Source: Paraspadella gotoi (taxonomy: Eukaryota > Chaetognatha). Taken from it: a stretch of 64,000 nt of DNA. The stretch is from contig CM119265.1 of the NCBI GenBank assembly GCA_051294375.1, forward strand, positions 6,829,489-6,893,488, in the 5' to 3' direction. Of this stretch, positions 43,376 through 54,993 are shown piece after piece. Under the pieces are notes generated by a model. That model was not told where the DNA came from, did not search any database, and saw only the letters and a list, made by a program, of their open reading frames with translations. Each line of letters starts with the position of its first letter. The stretch's first letter is position 1. The translations under genes were made by a program, and so were the position numbers.

Positions 43376-44535
43376 GAAAAGCTCTTTCTCACAGGTTTAA
43401 GAGGATTGCCTTTCGTCTTATCCTCATCTTTTGTTCACAGCCGCTTTCGGAGCGTACCCGAAGAAAAGCCAGTGTCGTCCGGGCGAAGGCCCTCGAGATT
43501 TGATTGCGCTCAAAGAAGCCACGTCGTCCGATGTCTCAGCCGAAGAATACGATTTCGTGGCCATAAAAAATATCGACATTAAAGGTTTTTCCCTCGCTTT
43601 TATGGTATTCTTTTATTTTTTGCAGTTTGTATATTTTTAATTCTAAATTTTTTTTATTTTCTCCATTTTTATTTTACGTTATATAGCTGCTGGTTAAGAT
43701 ATATTTAAACCCTTAAATTTTGACGTATTATACATTTTATTTTTGTCTTGGTTTTGATTTTGCTTTAAAAAATTAATTCTTTGCTGTTCAACGCCATTGC
43801 GTTAGGCTTTACGGTTTAAATAATTAAATTATTTGTTTGCTTTGTAGACGATTTTATTCTTCTGTTTTGTGTATTAGTTTTTCTATTATTCACGTTTATT
43901 TTTACTCAATTTGAAAAAAATCTTGCTTCAAGTAATAATAATACGGAGTTTACATAGTAGGAGTTATAAATTGTTATAAATAGTTAAATAGTTTTGAGGT
44001 GCTTATTTTATCGTTGCATGAACTGATTTCACCTATTTCCCGCCTTCATTTCGTTTTGTTTTCATTAGGCGTTGAATTGGAGCCGACTGCTCGCGGCGCT
44101 ATGCGGTGTTGGAATATGTCCGTTCAATTTTGGTTGGCGCAGTTCGTTTACAAACGCTTTCCCATTCGCTCTTTGGGAACTGCCGTGACCATGCTCGTCT
44201 CAGCCTACTGGCACGGCGTCCACGCTGGATACTATCTCAGCTTTCTCACGGTGCCGCTGGTCGTCGCCGTTGATGATGCTTGGGGCGCCTCCCTTCGCCA
44301 CCGGCTCGACTCGTGGCATAGAGGAATCTTCGATTGGGTCTCCTGGTTCTTGCGATGTCGCGCATATGACTACATGTGCATGGGATTTTTGTTACTCTCC
44401 TACGATAGGACGATGGCCTATTGGCGTTCTATTTACTTCGTCGTTCATATCGTTTACTTCATTCTTTTGTTGGCCGTGATTCCACTTAAAACGCTTTCTT
44501 CGATGTTCAAAGAGGATAGTGCCCGCAAAATCTAA
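39869..44535 (+). CDS. MBOAT7: Lysophosphatidylinositol acyltransferase, MBOAT7
   Basis: Multi-pass ER enzyme that puts an arachidonoyl-type chain on lysophosphatidylinositol in the Lands cycle. Exons 39869-40283, 42102-42539, 43441-43584 and 44069-44535 join in phase to 487 residues (human 472). LPTPRPLANAVQLVLTLKMV, YYFCYVGVFTGPFFKYGTYL, RRVFYMVPTFIVFRTRMYVA and AAFGAYP match the family. The catalytic pair is present: Asn in CWNMSVQFWLAQ and His in LVSAYWHGVHAGYYLSF. RAYDYMCMGFLLLS ends the conserved part. Intron 1 (1,818 bases) holds repeats and a complete hammerhead ribozyme just before its acceptor; intron 2 holds a TIR element with perfect ends. Confidence 0.95.
41228..41690 (+). repeat. 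Interspersed repeat R1, copy 2
   Basis: In MBOAT7 intron 1; direct counterpart of 11937-12400, diverged by small indels. It abuts repeat R2 copy 2 on its right. Confidence 0.75.
41690..41955 (+). repeat. Interspersed repeat R2, copy 2
   Basis: In MBOAT7 intron 1; counterpart of 38270-38505, with a short (ATT)n run near 41911-41930 and ending in CAGATCCGACTAAAAA. Confidence 0.65.
42002..42065 (+). ncRNA. Complete hammerhead ribozyme in MBOAT7 intron 1
   Basis: All parts are present on the sense strand. Stem I pairs AATCATTTA (42002-42010) with TAAATGATT (42057-42065), nine perfect pairs, plus GCG/CGT next to the core. The core is CTGATGA (42018-42024); stem II is GACTT/AAGTC (42026-42030 with 42037-42041); GAAA is 42042-42045; stem III is the palindrome ACATGT; and the GTC cleavage triplet ends at 42051. 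The predicted cut after 42051 lies 50 bases upstream of exon 2. The one-base-loop-free stem III suggests it works best as a dimer, as in Penelope-type hammerheads. Confidence 0.85.
42575..43124. mobile_element. TIR element with perfect 49-base ends in MBOAT7 intron 2
   Basis: A 550-base element whose first and last 49 bases are perfect inverted complements, starting CAGAAGGCTTCATATTATAA, with TA on both sides (42573-42574, 43125-43126). No coding frame. The perfect ends imply recent activity of a Tc1/mariner-like transposase elsewhere in the genome. Confidence 0.85.
43310..43380 (+). repeat. TCTC microsatellite in MBOAT7 intron 2
   Basis: Pyrimidine-rich simple repeat about 70 bases long, 60 bases upstream of the exon 3 acceptor at 43439-43440. 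It may extend the polypyrimidine tract but is otherwise featureless. Confidence 0.85.
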
Positions 44536-44625
44536 ATGTTAAAAATAATTATCAATCTCATCGGAATTTCGTTATTTTAATCGTTTACTATATATTTATA
44601 TATTCCTGTCCCAAGTTTCTGAACA

Positions 44626-46323
44626 ATGATTAGGACGCTAGGAAATAGATATTCACGAAATCATCACTCCTTCGTCATTCGATGGATCTCGCGTGGACTG
44701 ATCTCGTCCCCTCCCACTACCAACCTGTTCAAATGGAAGGAAGAAGAGAGCGGCGGCTACGCCAGCGTCACCGAAGGATTAAAGCACGTCTACAAGACAA
44801 AATTGTTGCCGCTTGAGCAGCACTATAAATTTCATGATTTTCATTCTCCCCTGCTGCAAGACGCCGATTTTGACGCGTTGCCCATGATTATGTTGGTCGG
44901 GCAGTATTCGACTGGAAAGACGACATTCATTCGCTATCTTCTCGAGAAAGATTTTCCCGGCATCCGCATTGGTCCCGAACCCACGACCGACAGGTTCATT
45001 GCCCTTATGTACGGACGCGAAGACGGCGTCGTTCCGGGCAACGCTTTGGTCGTCGATCCAACGAAACAGTTCAAGCCTCTCTCCAAGTTTGGCAACACAT
45101 TCCTCAACAAGTTCCAGTGTTCGATTACGGATTCCGAGGTTCTTCGCTCCCTTTGCGTCGTGGACACGCCGGGAATCCTATCCGGGGAGAAGCAACGAGT
45201 CGATCGCGGTTACAACTTTTCAGGCGTCATCGAATGGTTCGCCGAGCGGGTCGATCGGATCCTCTTGCTTTTTGACGCCCACAAGTTGGACATTTCCGAC
45301 GAATTCAAACGCGTCATCGAGAGTCTCCACGGCCACGACGATAAGATCCGCATTGTCCTAAACAAGGCAGATTTAGTAGATCACCAGCAATTGATGCGAG
45401 TCTACGGGGCTTTGATGTGGTCTCTCGGAAAAATCCTTTCTTCGCCCGAAGTTGCAAGGGTCTACACGGGGTCATTTTGGGATCAACCGCTGCACATTGA
45501 CACCAACCGAAGACTCTTTGAGGCTGAAGAACAGGACTTGTTCAAAGATCTTCAATCGCTTCCGAGAAACGCGGTTCTGCGAAAACTGAACGATTTGATT
45601 AAGAGAGCACGGTTAGCAAAAGTTCATGCTTATATTATTGGTACTTTGAGGGCTGAGATGCCTATGCTCTTTGGGAAGGAGGACGCCAAGCAAAGATTGA
45701 TCCTTAATCTTGATAAGATCTACAAGCAGATCGAATCAGACCACGGTTTCTCGCCAGGGGATTTTCCCAACATTGACAAGATGAAAGAGGTGTTGCAACA
45801 GCAAGAATTTAACAAATTTAATACTTTACACAGAGATTATATCGTTTCTTTGGATACCATGTTGGAAAACGACATTTCCAACCTCTTGGCAGCAATTCCT
45901 ATGGAGTCGCCAAAAGCGTCAGAGAAAAGTGGATCTCATGGAGACAATATGGATACCCTGTTGACAAGAACATCTAAATCGCCATTTAAGCTGGGTCACC
46001 AGCTGGATACCGTCAAGGATGGTCAACATTGGATAGTTGACTTCGAGCGTGAACCGTACGACGTTATGTTCGACTCACTCGATCCTGTCAATGGAAAAAT
46101 AAGCTCCACCAAAGCCAAAATCCACTTTGACAAATCAAAGCTTCCCAATTCTGTTCTGAACAAAGTTTGGAGATTGGCCGATGTTGACCAGGATGGCATG
46201 TTGGACCGTAACGAGTTTTGTCTGGCAATGTATCTTATTTCTATAAAACTTAATGATAATGATCTTCCCGATTCACTCCCTCCGCATTTGATTCCCCCGG
46301 ATAAAATTAGACGTGTGGGCTAA
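44626..46323 (+). CDS. EHD1: EH domain-containing dynamin-like ATPase (EHD)
   Basis: Membrane-bending ATPase of endocytic recycling; forms rings on tubules. Single exon, 565 residues. P-loop GQYSTGKT at residues 92-99, then switch-like GPEPTTDRFIAL, VVDTPGILSGEKQR and LNKADLV, and the helical stalk LLPLEQHYKFHDFHSPLLQDADFD-type pairs around the G domain. The C-terminal EH domain is complete with the EF-hand loop DVDQDGMLDRNEF. The N-terminal 30 residues (MIRTLGNRYSRNHHSF and on) are Arg-rich, without acidic residues, and about 27 longer than human EHD1, whose P-loop is at 65-72. One gene stands for vertebrate EHD1-4. The MBOAT7 stop is 90 bases upstream and CCTGTCCCAAG ends ten bases before the ATG. 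Confidence 0.94.
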   Translation: MIRTLGNRYSRNHHSFVIRWISRGLISSPPTTNLFKWKEEESGGYASVTEGLKHVYKTKLLPLEQHYKFHDFHSPLLQDADFDALPMIMLVGQYSTGKTTFIRYLLEKDFPGIRIGPEPTTDRFIALMYGREDGVVPGNALVVDPTKQFKPLSKFGNTFLNKFQCSITDSEVLRSLCVVDTPGILSGEKQRVDRGYNFSGVIEWFAERVDRILLLFDAHKLDISDEFKRVIESLHGHDDKIRIVLNKADLVDHQQLMRVYGALMWSLGKILSSPEVARVYTGSFWDQPLHIDTNRRLFEAEEQDLFKDLQSLPRNAVLRKLNDLIKRARLAKVHAYIIGTLRAEMPMLFGKEDAKQRLILNLDKIYKQIESDHGFSPGDFPNIDKMKEVLQQQEFNKFNTLHRDYIVSLDTMLENDISNLLAAIPMESPKASEKSGSHGDNMDTLLTRTSKSPFKLGHQLDTVKDGQHWIVDFEREPYDVMFDSLDPVNGKISSTKAKIHFDKSKLPNSVLNKVWRLADVDQDGMLDRNEFCLAMYLISIKLNDNDLPDSLPPHLIPPDKIRRVG

Positions 46324-46636
46324 TAGGAATTTTTATAAGCACATCGTTATTGCAATCCACCGCGGATATATTTAATAATATACCTTGTTACAAATATACT
46401 GTTGCTGTTTTAGGTTACCTATGAAATTTTATGATTCACGCATGAAAAAAATGAGCACATTAATATTCAACTGTACCAAAGATGTCTCCATAACTTGCAA
46501 TGAGCGTGGGCCGAGCTGGCCCTCGCCCCCCTCGTGAACGGTAATCCGGCCTTTACAAAAAAAAAAAAAAAAAAAAAAAAAACAAACAAACAAAAAAAAA
46601 CAAAAAAAAAACGAACTTTAATACTTGGTCGCCAAA
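46324..46636. other. EHD-Ig gap with A-rich tract
   Basis: A 313-base spacer; bases about 46557-46611 are an almost pure A run with a few C and G, ending 26 bases before the next start codon. It might be a retroposon tail or slippage product. Confidence 0.7.
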
Positions 46637-49600
46637 ATGAAGTCGAACTGCTTCCCTTCTCTCTTGATCTCAACTCTCATGAAAATCATCGTCTTAATCT
46701 ATTTGGCGTCGCTGCTGCAACAGAACTCTGTCGCATCGACGGAGACGGAATGGAGTCTTTCCTGCGACCAGAGCATACTCTACGGCGCAATCGACCGCAG
46801 CGTGACTCTTCCGTGTCGCTTACACGGCGCCATCCTAGACTCTGCCGACGTCACTTTTTACCGAATAAACTGGTTAAAATTGCCCGAAGAATCCACCGCG
46901 CTTGAAGTCGTCAAAGGCCAAGGATCGGGACCGGATATGAGAAGCGACAGCGCCTTTCAGGATCGGGTGTCCCTATTGGGAACGGGAGTGTCTCTCACGA
47001 TAGACAAATTGACGACTGAGCACTTCGGCACGTACAAATTAGAGGTGATGTTCGCAAAAGGCGTTATCTTCGAAAACCCCAAGGAGTACTACGTGGTTCT
47101 GGAGGAGGCTCACGGCCCAGCCGGCGTTCGCATACTCGGTAACAGACCAATTCGCTTTGACAATCTTCTTGTCCTCAAATGCAAGGCCGAGGACGTGAAC
47201 CCCAAACCTCGCATGCAATGGCTACACAACAACGCCCTCGTTAACGTCACTGTCACCTTCGAGTCCAACGTAACGACGGATGCGAACGGTCGTCGACAAA
47301 TGGACGTCGTCCACGAGTACAATTTCGTCCCTTCTCGCGAGCAAAACGGAGACCGCATCGAGTGCCGCGTCACCAATGACGTTAACGGCGTGGAGCGCAC
47401 CGATTCGGTTAAGCTCAACGTCACATTTCCACCCGCTGGACTCGAGCTGCGGCTTCGTCACAAGCACTCTATTTACATCGTCGCCGACGTGGATTCCCTC
47501 ACAGTCACCTGCGCGTTGAGGGAATCGGGCAATCCGCCGTCCGAACTAACGCTCTTGCGAGACGGCGTCGTTCTAAAGTCGGAGGTGGCACCTTCGCTGG
47601 ACTTTAAGACGCTGGTGGGTCGAGAAGACGATAACGCCGAGTTTCGCTGCGTCGCTAAAAACTCCATCGCCGAACTAAGAACGGAGGCACGAGGAATCAA
47701 AGTCGCATTTGGGCCCGTTAGTGTGGTCATCAACGCGAGCCGGACGGAAGCCAGAGCTGGGGAAACGGTTTCTCTCTATTGCGTGGTGGAAGGCAGTAAC
47801 CCAGCGCCCGAGGTTCAATGGCTTAAAGGATCCGAATTATTCCAAATAGGGTCTGTGTCCAATCAGATTCCCGAAGATAGGGAGGTGAGTCGTTATGAGT
47901 TGATTTAATCTTTAGTGAAGCGTAGCATTCGAATTCCTCACGAAAATTGATAAAAGGAAATATAACTCTTTTTAGAAAATTATTTCATTAAGTAAAATCT
48001 TAAAAAACTGTTATATAGTTAACTTATAATTTAATTATAGTATAAAAAATATTGTTTTTTTTATTTTTAGCCAACCTTATGAAAGAATTTTTGATTAAGA
48101 CTTATATTTTCTTTTATCAACTTTTTATGAGGAATTCGAATCTTCTTTCAAAACTAAAAAAAAATATTTTATGGTAAGTACTATGAATAAATAAGGGGCG
48201 TATGCGAAAATTTAGAAATTAATTTTTTTTTATATATTAATGTTCTTTAGTACAAGACTGTTCGAATTTTTATCTGCAACTTTCACTACGCCCTGATCTT
48301 TAGTATATTCATCTTTTTTTTCATATTTCCTCTTCATTTTTAACATTTATTTTTCAATTTGCAACGTTAAACCTAATTAATTTAATCAGTGCAAGTACTA
48401 ATTTTAAATATCATTTTATTATTTTTTCGTTTGACATTTGTAAAACATAAAACCGCATTCCTTTAAAATGTATATACTACGTTTAAACTTATCCGACGTC
48501 TCGGCCCCTTTTTCTCCAACCATGGCGCCCCAAGGGTCGATTTGGCTCGAAGATCCAAATTGAATTGTCTCCCCAAGACAAAGACGCTGAATATTTTTGC
48601 CAAGCCGTTCACAAAGTCAGCCAACAAACGGTCAAGTCGGGTCCAGTAACGTTTGGAGTATTATACCCGTGCGATAGTCCCTCCATTCACGTAGTGGGCG
48701 TCGACGACATTTGGTCCGTCCACGAGGGTCATATACTTCCCGAGGTTGAGTGCCGGTTGGCAAGGCCGGGAAATCCTGTTGCCGTTCTAACCCTGGTCAA
48801 GTCTAACCGAACGTTGGCCACTGCCAAGGGTACAAACTTAACTCACCGTATCAATCCTTTTACTGCCGCGGAAGATGGCGCGGAGTTACATTGCCAAGCG
48901 GAGAATCCTCTAACGGGTTCGCCACTGCTTTCTCGAAAAGTTACTGTTGACGTAGCGTTCGGGCCTACCGAGCTCGTCATACAACCCGCCTTTAATGGAC
49001 TCGTCGTTGGCGAAGTTGGGGAAGTGGTGAATATCCTTTGCCGAGCTGTCGACAGTAAACCGCCCGCCGACGTTGAATGGATCGACTGCCCATTTCATTC
49101 AACGGTCGATCCCCTACAATGCCATGTAAAGCTTACTATTTCCTTAATCCATGTTTCCCCACATTTTATTTGGTATTTTTAATCTTCACGGAAATAGCGA
49201 AAAATACAAAGCTTGCTTTGGCTTCTTTGTTGGTTGTGTTGTTAGTTTTTATCTCGCTTATATCTGGTAAATGGCATCACTCTTAGTGACTGATTAAAAG
49301 CCAATGTGGTAGTAGTTTTTGCTTTCAAGGAAGCATGGTAGTTGGATGCACTTGAAAAAGAAGCATATTTGTTGAGAGATTAATATTACTATAAATTTAT
49401 ATCATTTTTAGCTCATAGCTCCAGCTCATACAAGCTTCCAGGTCATGGTTTTGTGAGGCACTAACATAATCCAAAGTGAGAGAAATCTATATAAATCCCA
49501 CTGGTGTGATAATTTGCACTTTGTGGATTTTAAATGAATGATCCCTTTTCAGTGACGTTACGGTTATATTCCCACTAATCAGCAAACTTAGCCCATTTAC

Positions 49601-50745
49601 AAAATAATGAATAGGAGAAATTATAATCCCTTCTTGTTTTTCTGTCCCCTCCATTCCATATGGAAAATGCTTGCAGCCACAAACCGGCGTGACTACAGTC
49701 AGTTTGCAGCTAAAAGTCTCCGAATTCGACAACAATAAGTCGTTTTCTTGTCGCGCGGAGAATCGGCGTACAAGAATCGTCCGTCAAAGTCCAGTTACAC
49801 TAAAGGTTCTTTATCCGCCCAAATGGATTAAAGGCGAGTATAAAAATATCTAGTAAGTTGTTACACTTAATCTTTAAAATATTATTAAGACGTAAAACAA
49901 CGTTTTGCAGATGGTCGGAGGACCCACTCAGCTAAAGTTGGCAGTATGAAACAACTGGTTTGTCCAATCGCTGCTAATCCTCCTGTGAACAAATGGAAAT
50001 GGTTTTTCGAAGATAAGGAACTGCCAAATTACGAATATGGTTCTACCAAAAAGTCGCCATTTAACACTTCTTTATCGTACGAACAAAGTTCAATCACCAT
50101 TAAGGAGGTAATATTTCAAATAATAATTTCACTTATGACATTTGTTAAATTTGTTTTTATTTTCAGATAACTATGAAAGACTTCGGTAATTACACATGTT
50201 CGGCCAGTAATGACAAGGGAAAAACTTGGAGAAGCTTTACGATCGTGTTGACGGTGGCGCAACCTCCAGACGACCCCATCAACTGTACGTTGGAAGATTT
50301 AAGCCCGAAGAGGGTAAACTTCGCGTGCTTGGCGTCCTTTGATGGCGGAGCTCCGCAGAACAAATACAAACTGCATATCAAAAGCGTCAATGACGAGGAA
50401 AAGGACGACATTGAAAACCTAGACCTTGACAAGGCCCCTCGCAAAAACGAACCTTTCGTAGTTTCGTACCGGGCGGCACGACCCTTGAGACGTGGCTCCT
50501 CCTACAAAGTATGCATCAATCTTTGTAACAAGTTCGGTTGCAGCAGCTGTGTAGAACGCTGGTTCCTTTTCGACGTTCCTACGACACCAGCACCGACTTT
50601 AGCGCCGGAAATTAAGCTCGGCTGCACAATTGGGTGCTCTAACAGCTCTTCTCTTTTTCCTAGCAAGGTCTTAATTTGTTATGCTTTTCTTATTTTTGTG
50701 TATCTGGATCTTATACGTTTAAAGAAGCCAACCCATCGATTTTAG
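46637..50745 (+). CDS. Ig/FN3 cell-surface protein, nephrin-like
   Basis: Probable adhesion or recognition receptor. Five exons, 46637-47884, 48535-49125, 49677-49833, 49911-50107 and 50167-50745, give 923 residues. A signal peptide (about residues 1-33, MKIIVLIYLASLL) is followed by about seven Ig-like domains, each ending in a D/E-x-x-x-(Y/F)-x-C motif (for example DNAEFRC, DAEYFC, GAELHC, FGNYTC), then one FN3-like domain (SYKVCINLCNKFGCSSC), a Thr/Pro stalk and a weak C-terminal hydrophobic segment before a short basic tail. Intron 3 uses a GC donor (AAAG|GCGAGT); the only GT alternative creates a stop. Intron 1 carries a hAT-type MITE. The exon 2 start is the least certain join. Orthology to nephrin, hibris or another Ig receptor is not settled. 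Confidence 0.82.
47916..48295. mobile_element. hAT-type MITE, copy 2 (380 bases)
   Basis: In intron 1 of the Ig gene. Flanked by the perfect 8-base duplication ATCTTTAG (47908-47915, 48296-48303); ends share GCGTAG, the right end reading CAGGGCGTAGTGAAAG inward. The interior hairpin with CATTAAGT and TTTATCAACTTTT matches copy 1 in IFT122. Confidence 0.82.
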
Positions 50746-53589
50746 GAAAAAAGTCAAATGATTTTGATTTGCACGAATAGTTGGAGATCAAGTTTGATGA
50801 TTTTATCATTCTCGTTCATGGTGCCAATATGCGCTCCGTGTTTCAAAGTCGTATCCCTTCCCACTCTTTCTTACTGTCGCTAGATAGACGCCTGCTATGC
50901 GTCACTAAACCACTCGCAGTCGTGCCTCCTCCGCTTTTCTTTTCTCTCTCTCTCTCTTTCTCTGACGTTCTCACAATGTGCTCCGCTAAAATTCCAAAAG
51001 CACGCTCTTTATTGCTCACAATTTGGTCTGGACGATCAAATCAGAACTTGTAGTCATAATGACATCTTTCTCATTATTATGATTTTACAAATTAAATCAT
51101 CGGGCATTTATTCTGGGACTTGCCATTCAGTTGATTTGAAGGGGTCTCAGGATAATAGCTACAAAAGGTGATAAATTGTTCCTACAAATATTGTAGCAAC
51201 AGTTAATTTTTTTCTTAATCATGTGATGCGTCCTACTTCTATGATCCTCGTCATGTCATTCATGGTTATTCGCTTTTGTTATGCATGTGACAGGGAAATC
51301 TTTACTTTAGATATAGGAGCTATTCTCGAATCTGTAAAAGGTCGTTCGTAAATTTAACATATGATAAAAACGTTTCATATCTAGCTCGTTACTTTTAGTA
51401 ATTTGTTTTGAAAATTTTTTTCTTGAAAATGTTTTTTGAATGTTTTTACTTGTCTGATAATATTTTCGTAGAAAGAATTTTCTACAGGAACACTTCTTTT
51501 TAAAAAAAGAAAAACTTGCTTATGTATTGTTCGAACATGTTTCATACCATTTTAACTGAGATAGGTAAATTTCTAACTCTGTTACGAGAAATAAATAAAA
51601 GTATTTACATATCCGTCAGTCATTTAGCTCAGTAAGATATTCTATAATGGTGTACGAATCTAATAAATTTACAGATTAGCACGAGAAGTTGGATATCTTT
51701 CGTTTAGAATTTTAAACTGTTCAATTATGTTGGCACCCCTTTCGTCTCAATCTATCTTAGCCTCCGGTAAATAAATTTTGGATTTGTAAATTTTGGTCAA
51801 TTAATTTGTTATTAATGAGCAAATTTTAGGTATGACTTTTGCGTCTTTGTTTTTGTACAAATGTATGAATCATGATTGCACGAAACTCATAAAAAATTAT
51901 GTGCCTTTCCTTTTGTTTTTGTTTTCCTATGTCTTGGAAGAGTGAGTAAAGGAGTACAAATAATGCTTAATATAATGTCATTAACTGGTACATATCATAT
52001 TTATGCATTAAGTATGTTGTCGAAAATGAAAGTACACGCTACACAACCACTTTTCTTTCCCAATAGTTACGGAGTAAAATTTAGCATCTATAAAAAATAA
52101 GTTATTCAGCATATTTGAAACTAAAAAATAGATTCAAGAATCCAGGTGAAATCATCCTATTGTTTTTTGTAACTTCGTGCTACCACGGATACAGTATAAA
52201 AAATAAAAGATGCACCACGAGTCTTTATAGACTTAAGTGAGATTTTTAAAGACTAATAACAACTGGCATCGAGATTATACAGAGTTACTTACTATATGGA
52301 GAAATAATTTCGCTTGTCCAGCCAATTATCCAAATGTATCCCTCTTTCTGTAGCTTCTCTTTAAGCATGTTGCTGTTTAATTCATTGGAAGTATTCTAGA
52401 ATTAAAGTTGGCGTTTTGTGGAAAGAAATATGTAGAATACCGAGATACAATATCCTAATTTCACCGAACATGCCAGAATAATTTTTCAAAATATTGAGGA
52501 CTATCATTATTTTTGAACCGCCGAACTTCCTCCCGTTCACTCGCCTCATCGGTCCATTTTTATAATGTTTTTACCATTGTTTACTTTTTAAGCGAAGTTT
52601 TTAATAATTTATGGAATGAGGAAATTCTAATCGGAGATCAATACCCCAGGGTTATCTCTTAATCATTAAGACAAATTACTAGTTTAGTTTTACAAATTCA
52701 TTTCATTTTTGTAGTTTTTTTTTTTCATTTCCAAAAATTACCAATTAATAATAATAATACGTTTTTACCAAACATGACCGTAATTACTTAAATTGTGTCA
52801 CTAAGCAGCTGGCACAAGCTATTTAGAAATAAATCAAAAAATGTATCGTTGAAATGGTAACGGGAGTTCTTCGGTTATATTCTCTGAACTCATTTATGAA
52901 ACACAAAAATACTTGATCGCCAACTTTAAATGTTCAATTTTAGCATTTTGGTGCTCTATTTTTTTCTCGATAATTCAGAAAGTTAATATTAATAAACAGG
53001 ACACTAATGAAATTGTGCATTGTTAGCAATAGAATACGCTCTTGCCAACTTACTATTATTCAGAATTAAGTTCTATGTAACATTGTGTAATAAGCATCAT
53101 GAATATCATATTTGCCATTATCATCCTCATAATCGAATCCCCGACCTCATCGACACCAATCACGTCTTTTGGAGGATTAGAGATTTAGGTTTTAACTCTG
53201 GGTTTGATTAGTTAATGATCGAAGAACTTGATTTTACAAGTCCCGCTTTTACCAGACCTAATAAAACGCTCGTTAACACTAAATGTGTAACAAAATTAAC
53301 CAAACAAATTTGTTTTGAATCTCTCAGAATTCGACTAGCCATAATTAAAGCATAAGTTTATGATTTTTTTCATTGAATTTAATGTTTACGGAAAATATTT
53401 CCAATAGGATTAACGATTTTTCAAAAGGTTCAGTGATTTCCTTATTCCTCTTTATTGCAGATTATACCAAAAAAAGTCAATGTCAAAAATATAATGAAAA
53501 CAATATAAATTCAGGTAACTTTGTTACGAAAATCATCAACGCCGCGTAACTTGCGAAGCCTGCTAATCGTTTCAGATTGTTGCGACGAA
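50746..53589. other. Largest gap, no gene seen
   Basis: About 2.8 kb between the Ig gene and YIF1. The first few hundred bases have a TC-rich patch (50939-50965) and could be 3'UTR. The rest is AT-rich with only short random frames; the small GC-richer patch at 52518-52555 is not coding in any convincing frame. At the right end CTGCTAATCGTTTCAG closes 14 bases before the YIF1 start. Confidence 0.55.
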
Positions 53590-54696
53590 ATGGATCCACC
53601 CATGTACCGTCCTGGTCGGCGAGCCGGCTCTAATCCTCCTCCACTATTTGAGGATACGAGTTCCCCTATGCCGGCTTATGGGGCGTCATATGATCCCAAC
53701 TCCTGGTCGTCTTCTTCAGCCGGGGCCGGCGGTGGCGGCGGTGTTGTCCCACCATTTGGAGTAAACGACGCTTCCGCTAACTTTTTGGATCCTGCGAATT
53801 TGGCCGCGGTCGCGGGGTTCTCTGCGCCGATGGCAGACGCCGCGGCCCAGTACGGGCAACAGTTGGCTGATCAGGGACGTGTTCATGTTGAAAAAAAACT
53901 CGAGTCTTGGTTCGCTCTATCCAAGCTCAAATACTACTTCGCCGTGGACAACGCGTACGTCGGAAAGAAACTCGGACTGCTGCTTTTTCCCTACGCTCAA
54001 AGCGATTGGTCCGTCCCTTACGACCAAGCAGAACCCGTGGCTCCTAGTCTCGCCCTTAATGCGCCCGACCTGTACGTTCCGCTGATGGGCTTCGTCACCT
54101 ACATACTTGTTGCGGGACTCATGCTCGGAACAAACAACCGATTCACACCCGAGGCCTTGGGAATGCTGTCTTCTTCGGCTATGGCATGGCTGGTGCTAGA
54201 AGTCGGGGCCGTTCTACTTTCCCTTTACGTCTTAGCTGTCAACACAGGTTAAATACTAATGTAATAAACTTGAACTAATTTTTGGTTTTTTTTCGCATGC
54301 CCAAGTATCTTTTCTGAATACTAAATATATTTTCACCGTGTCTACGCAGAATTGAAATTTTTCGACCTTCTGGCGTTCAGTGGCTACAAGTATGTCGGGA
54401 TGGTCGGCACGCTGCTTACTCACATTTTCGTGGGTGAGAGAGCTGGATACATGTTTCTGCTCTGGGTTAGTGGCTCCATATCATACTTCCTCGTTCAAAC
54501 TCTCCGGATTATGATCCTGCCGGAAGTGAATTCGAGTAACTTCGTTGGGGGTCACAAGCGGAGAATCTATCTTCTACTCTTCATCGCCGTCGTTCAGCCC
54601 TTTTTGATGTACTGGCTGACCTCTACGGCAATCAAGGCCTCCGTCACACCTCACTTTTTCGGATACTACTCGTACTACAGTGGAAAATACTATTAA
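53590..54696 (+). CDS. YIF1B: YIF1 ER-Golgi transport membrane protein
   Basis: Yip1-interacting factor; works with YIPF proteins in ER-Golgi vesicle traffic. Exons 53590-54247 and 54350-54696 give 334 residues. A Pro/Gly/Ser-rich cytosolic N-terminus leads to YGQQLADQGRVHVEKKLESW, KYYFAVDNAYVGKKLGLLLF and PYDQAEPVAPSLALNAPDLY, all highly conserved in YIF1. Five membrane segments follow, including PLMGFVTYILVAGLMLG. Exon 2 resumes with ELKFFDLLAFSGYKYVGM. The ATG is 14 bases after the AG of TAATCGTTTCAG; the frame continues upstream without another ATG. One gene stands for vertebrate YIF1A/B. Confidence 0.94.
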
Positions 54697-54993
54697 TGTA
54701 AAGTGTAGACTTTCGTATTCACTATTCAGTTACTTGGGTTTAACTTACTGTATTTCACTATGTAATTTTGGAGACGGCAAAATTTAACAAAGTGAATTAT
54801 TCATGTATAAGCCTAATAACCTAGTCGCTTTATAAGTTTGCTCCTTACATCTTAAGAGATGCCGTTTACAAAAGACCGAGGATACCGAATTTATATTCAG
54901 TTGTTTTTTTTAAATATTTTCAGGTGACCCTTTTGAATTGAATTATGTATTGAGTTTCTAGACTTAACCTGTCCATTTGAACTTTGAAGAACA

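Noticed and set aside
51530-51560. Another hammerhead at GAACATGTTTCAT
   Set aside because: Only the ACATGT palindrome is shared; no CTGANGA and no stem II.
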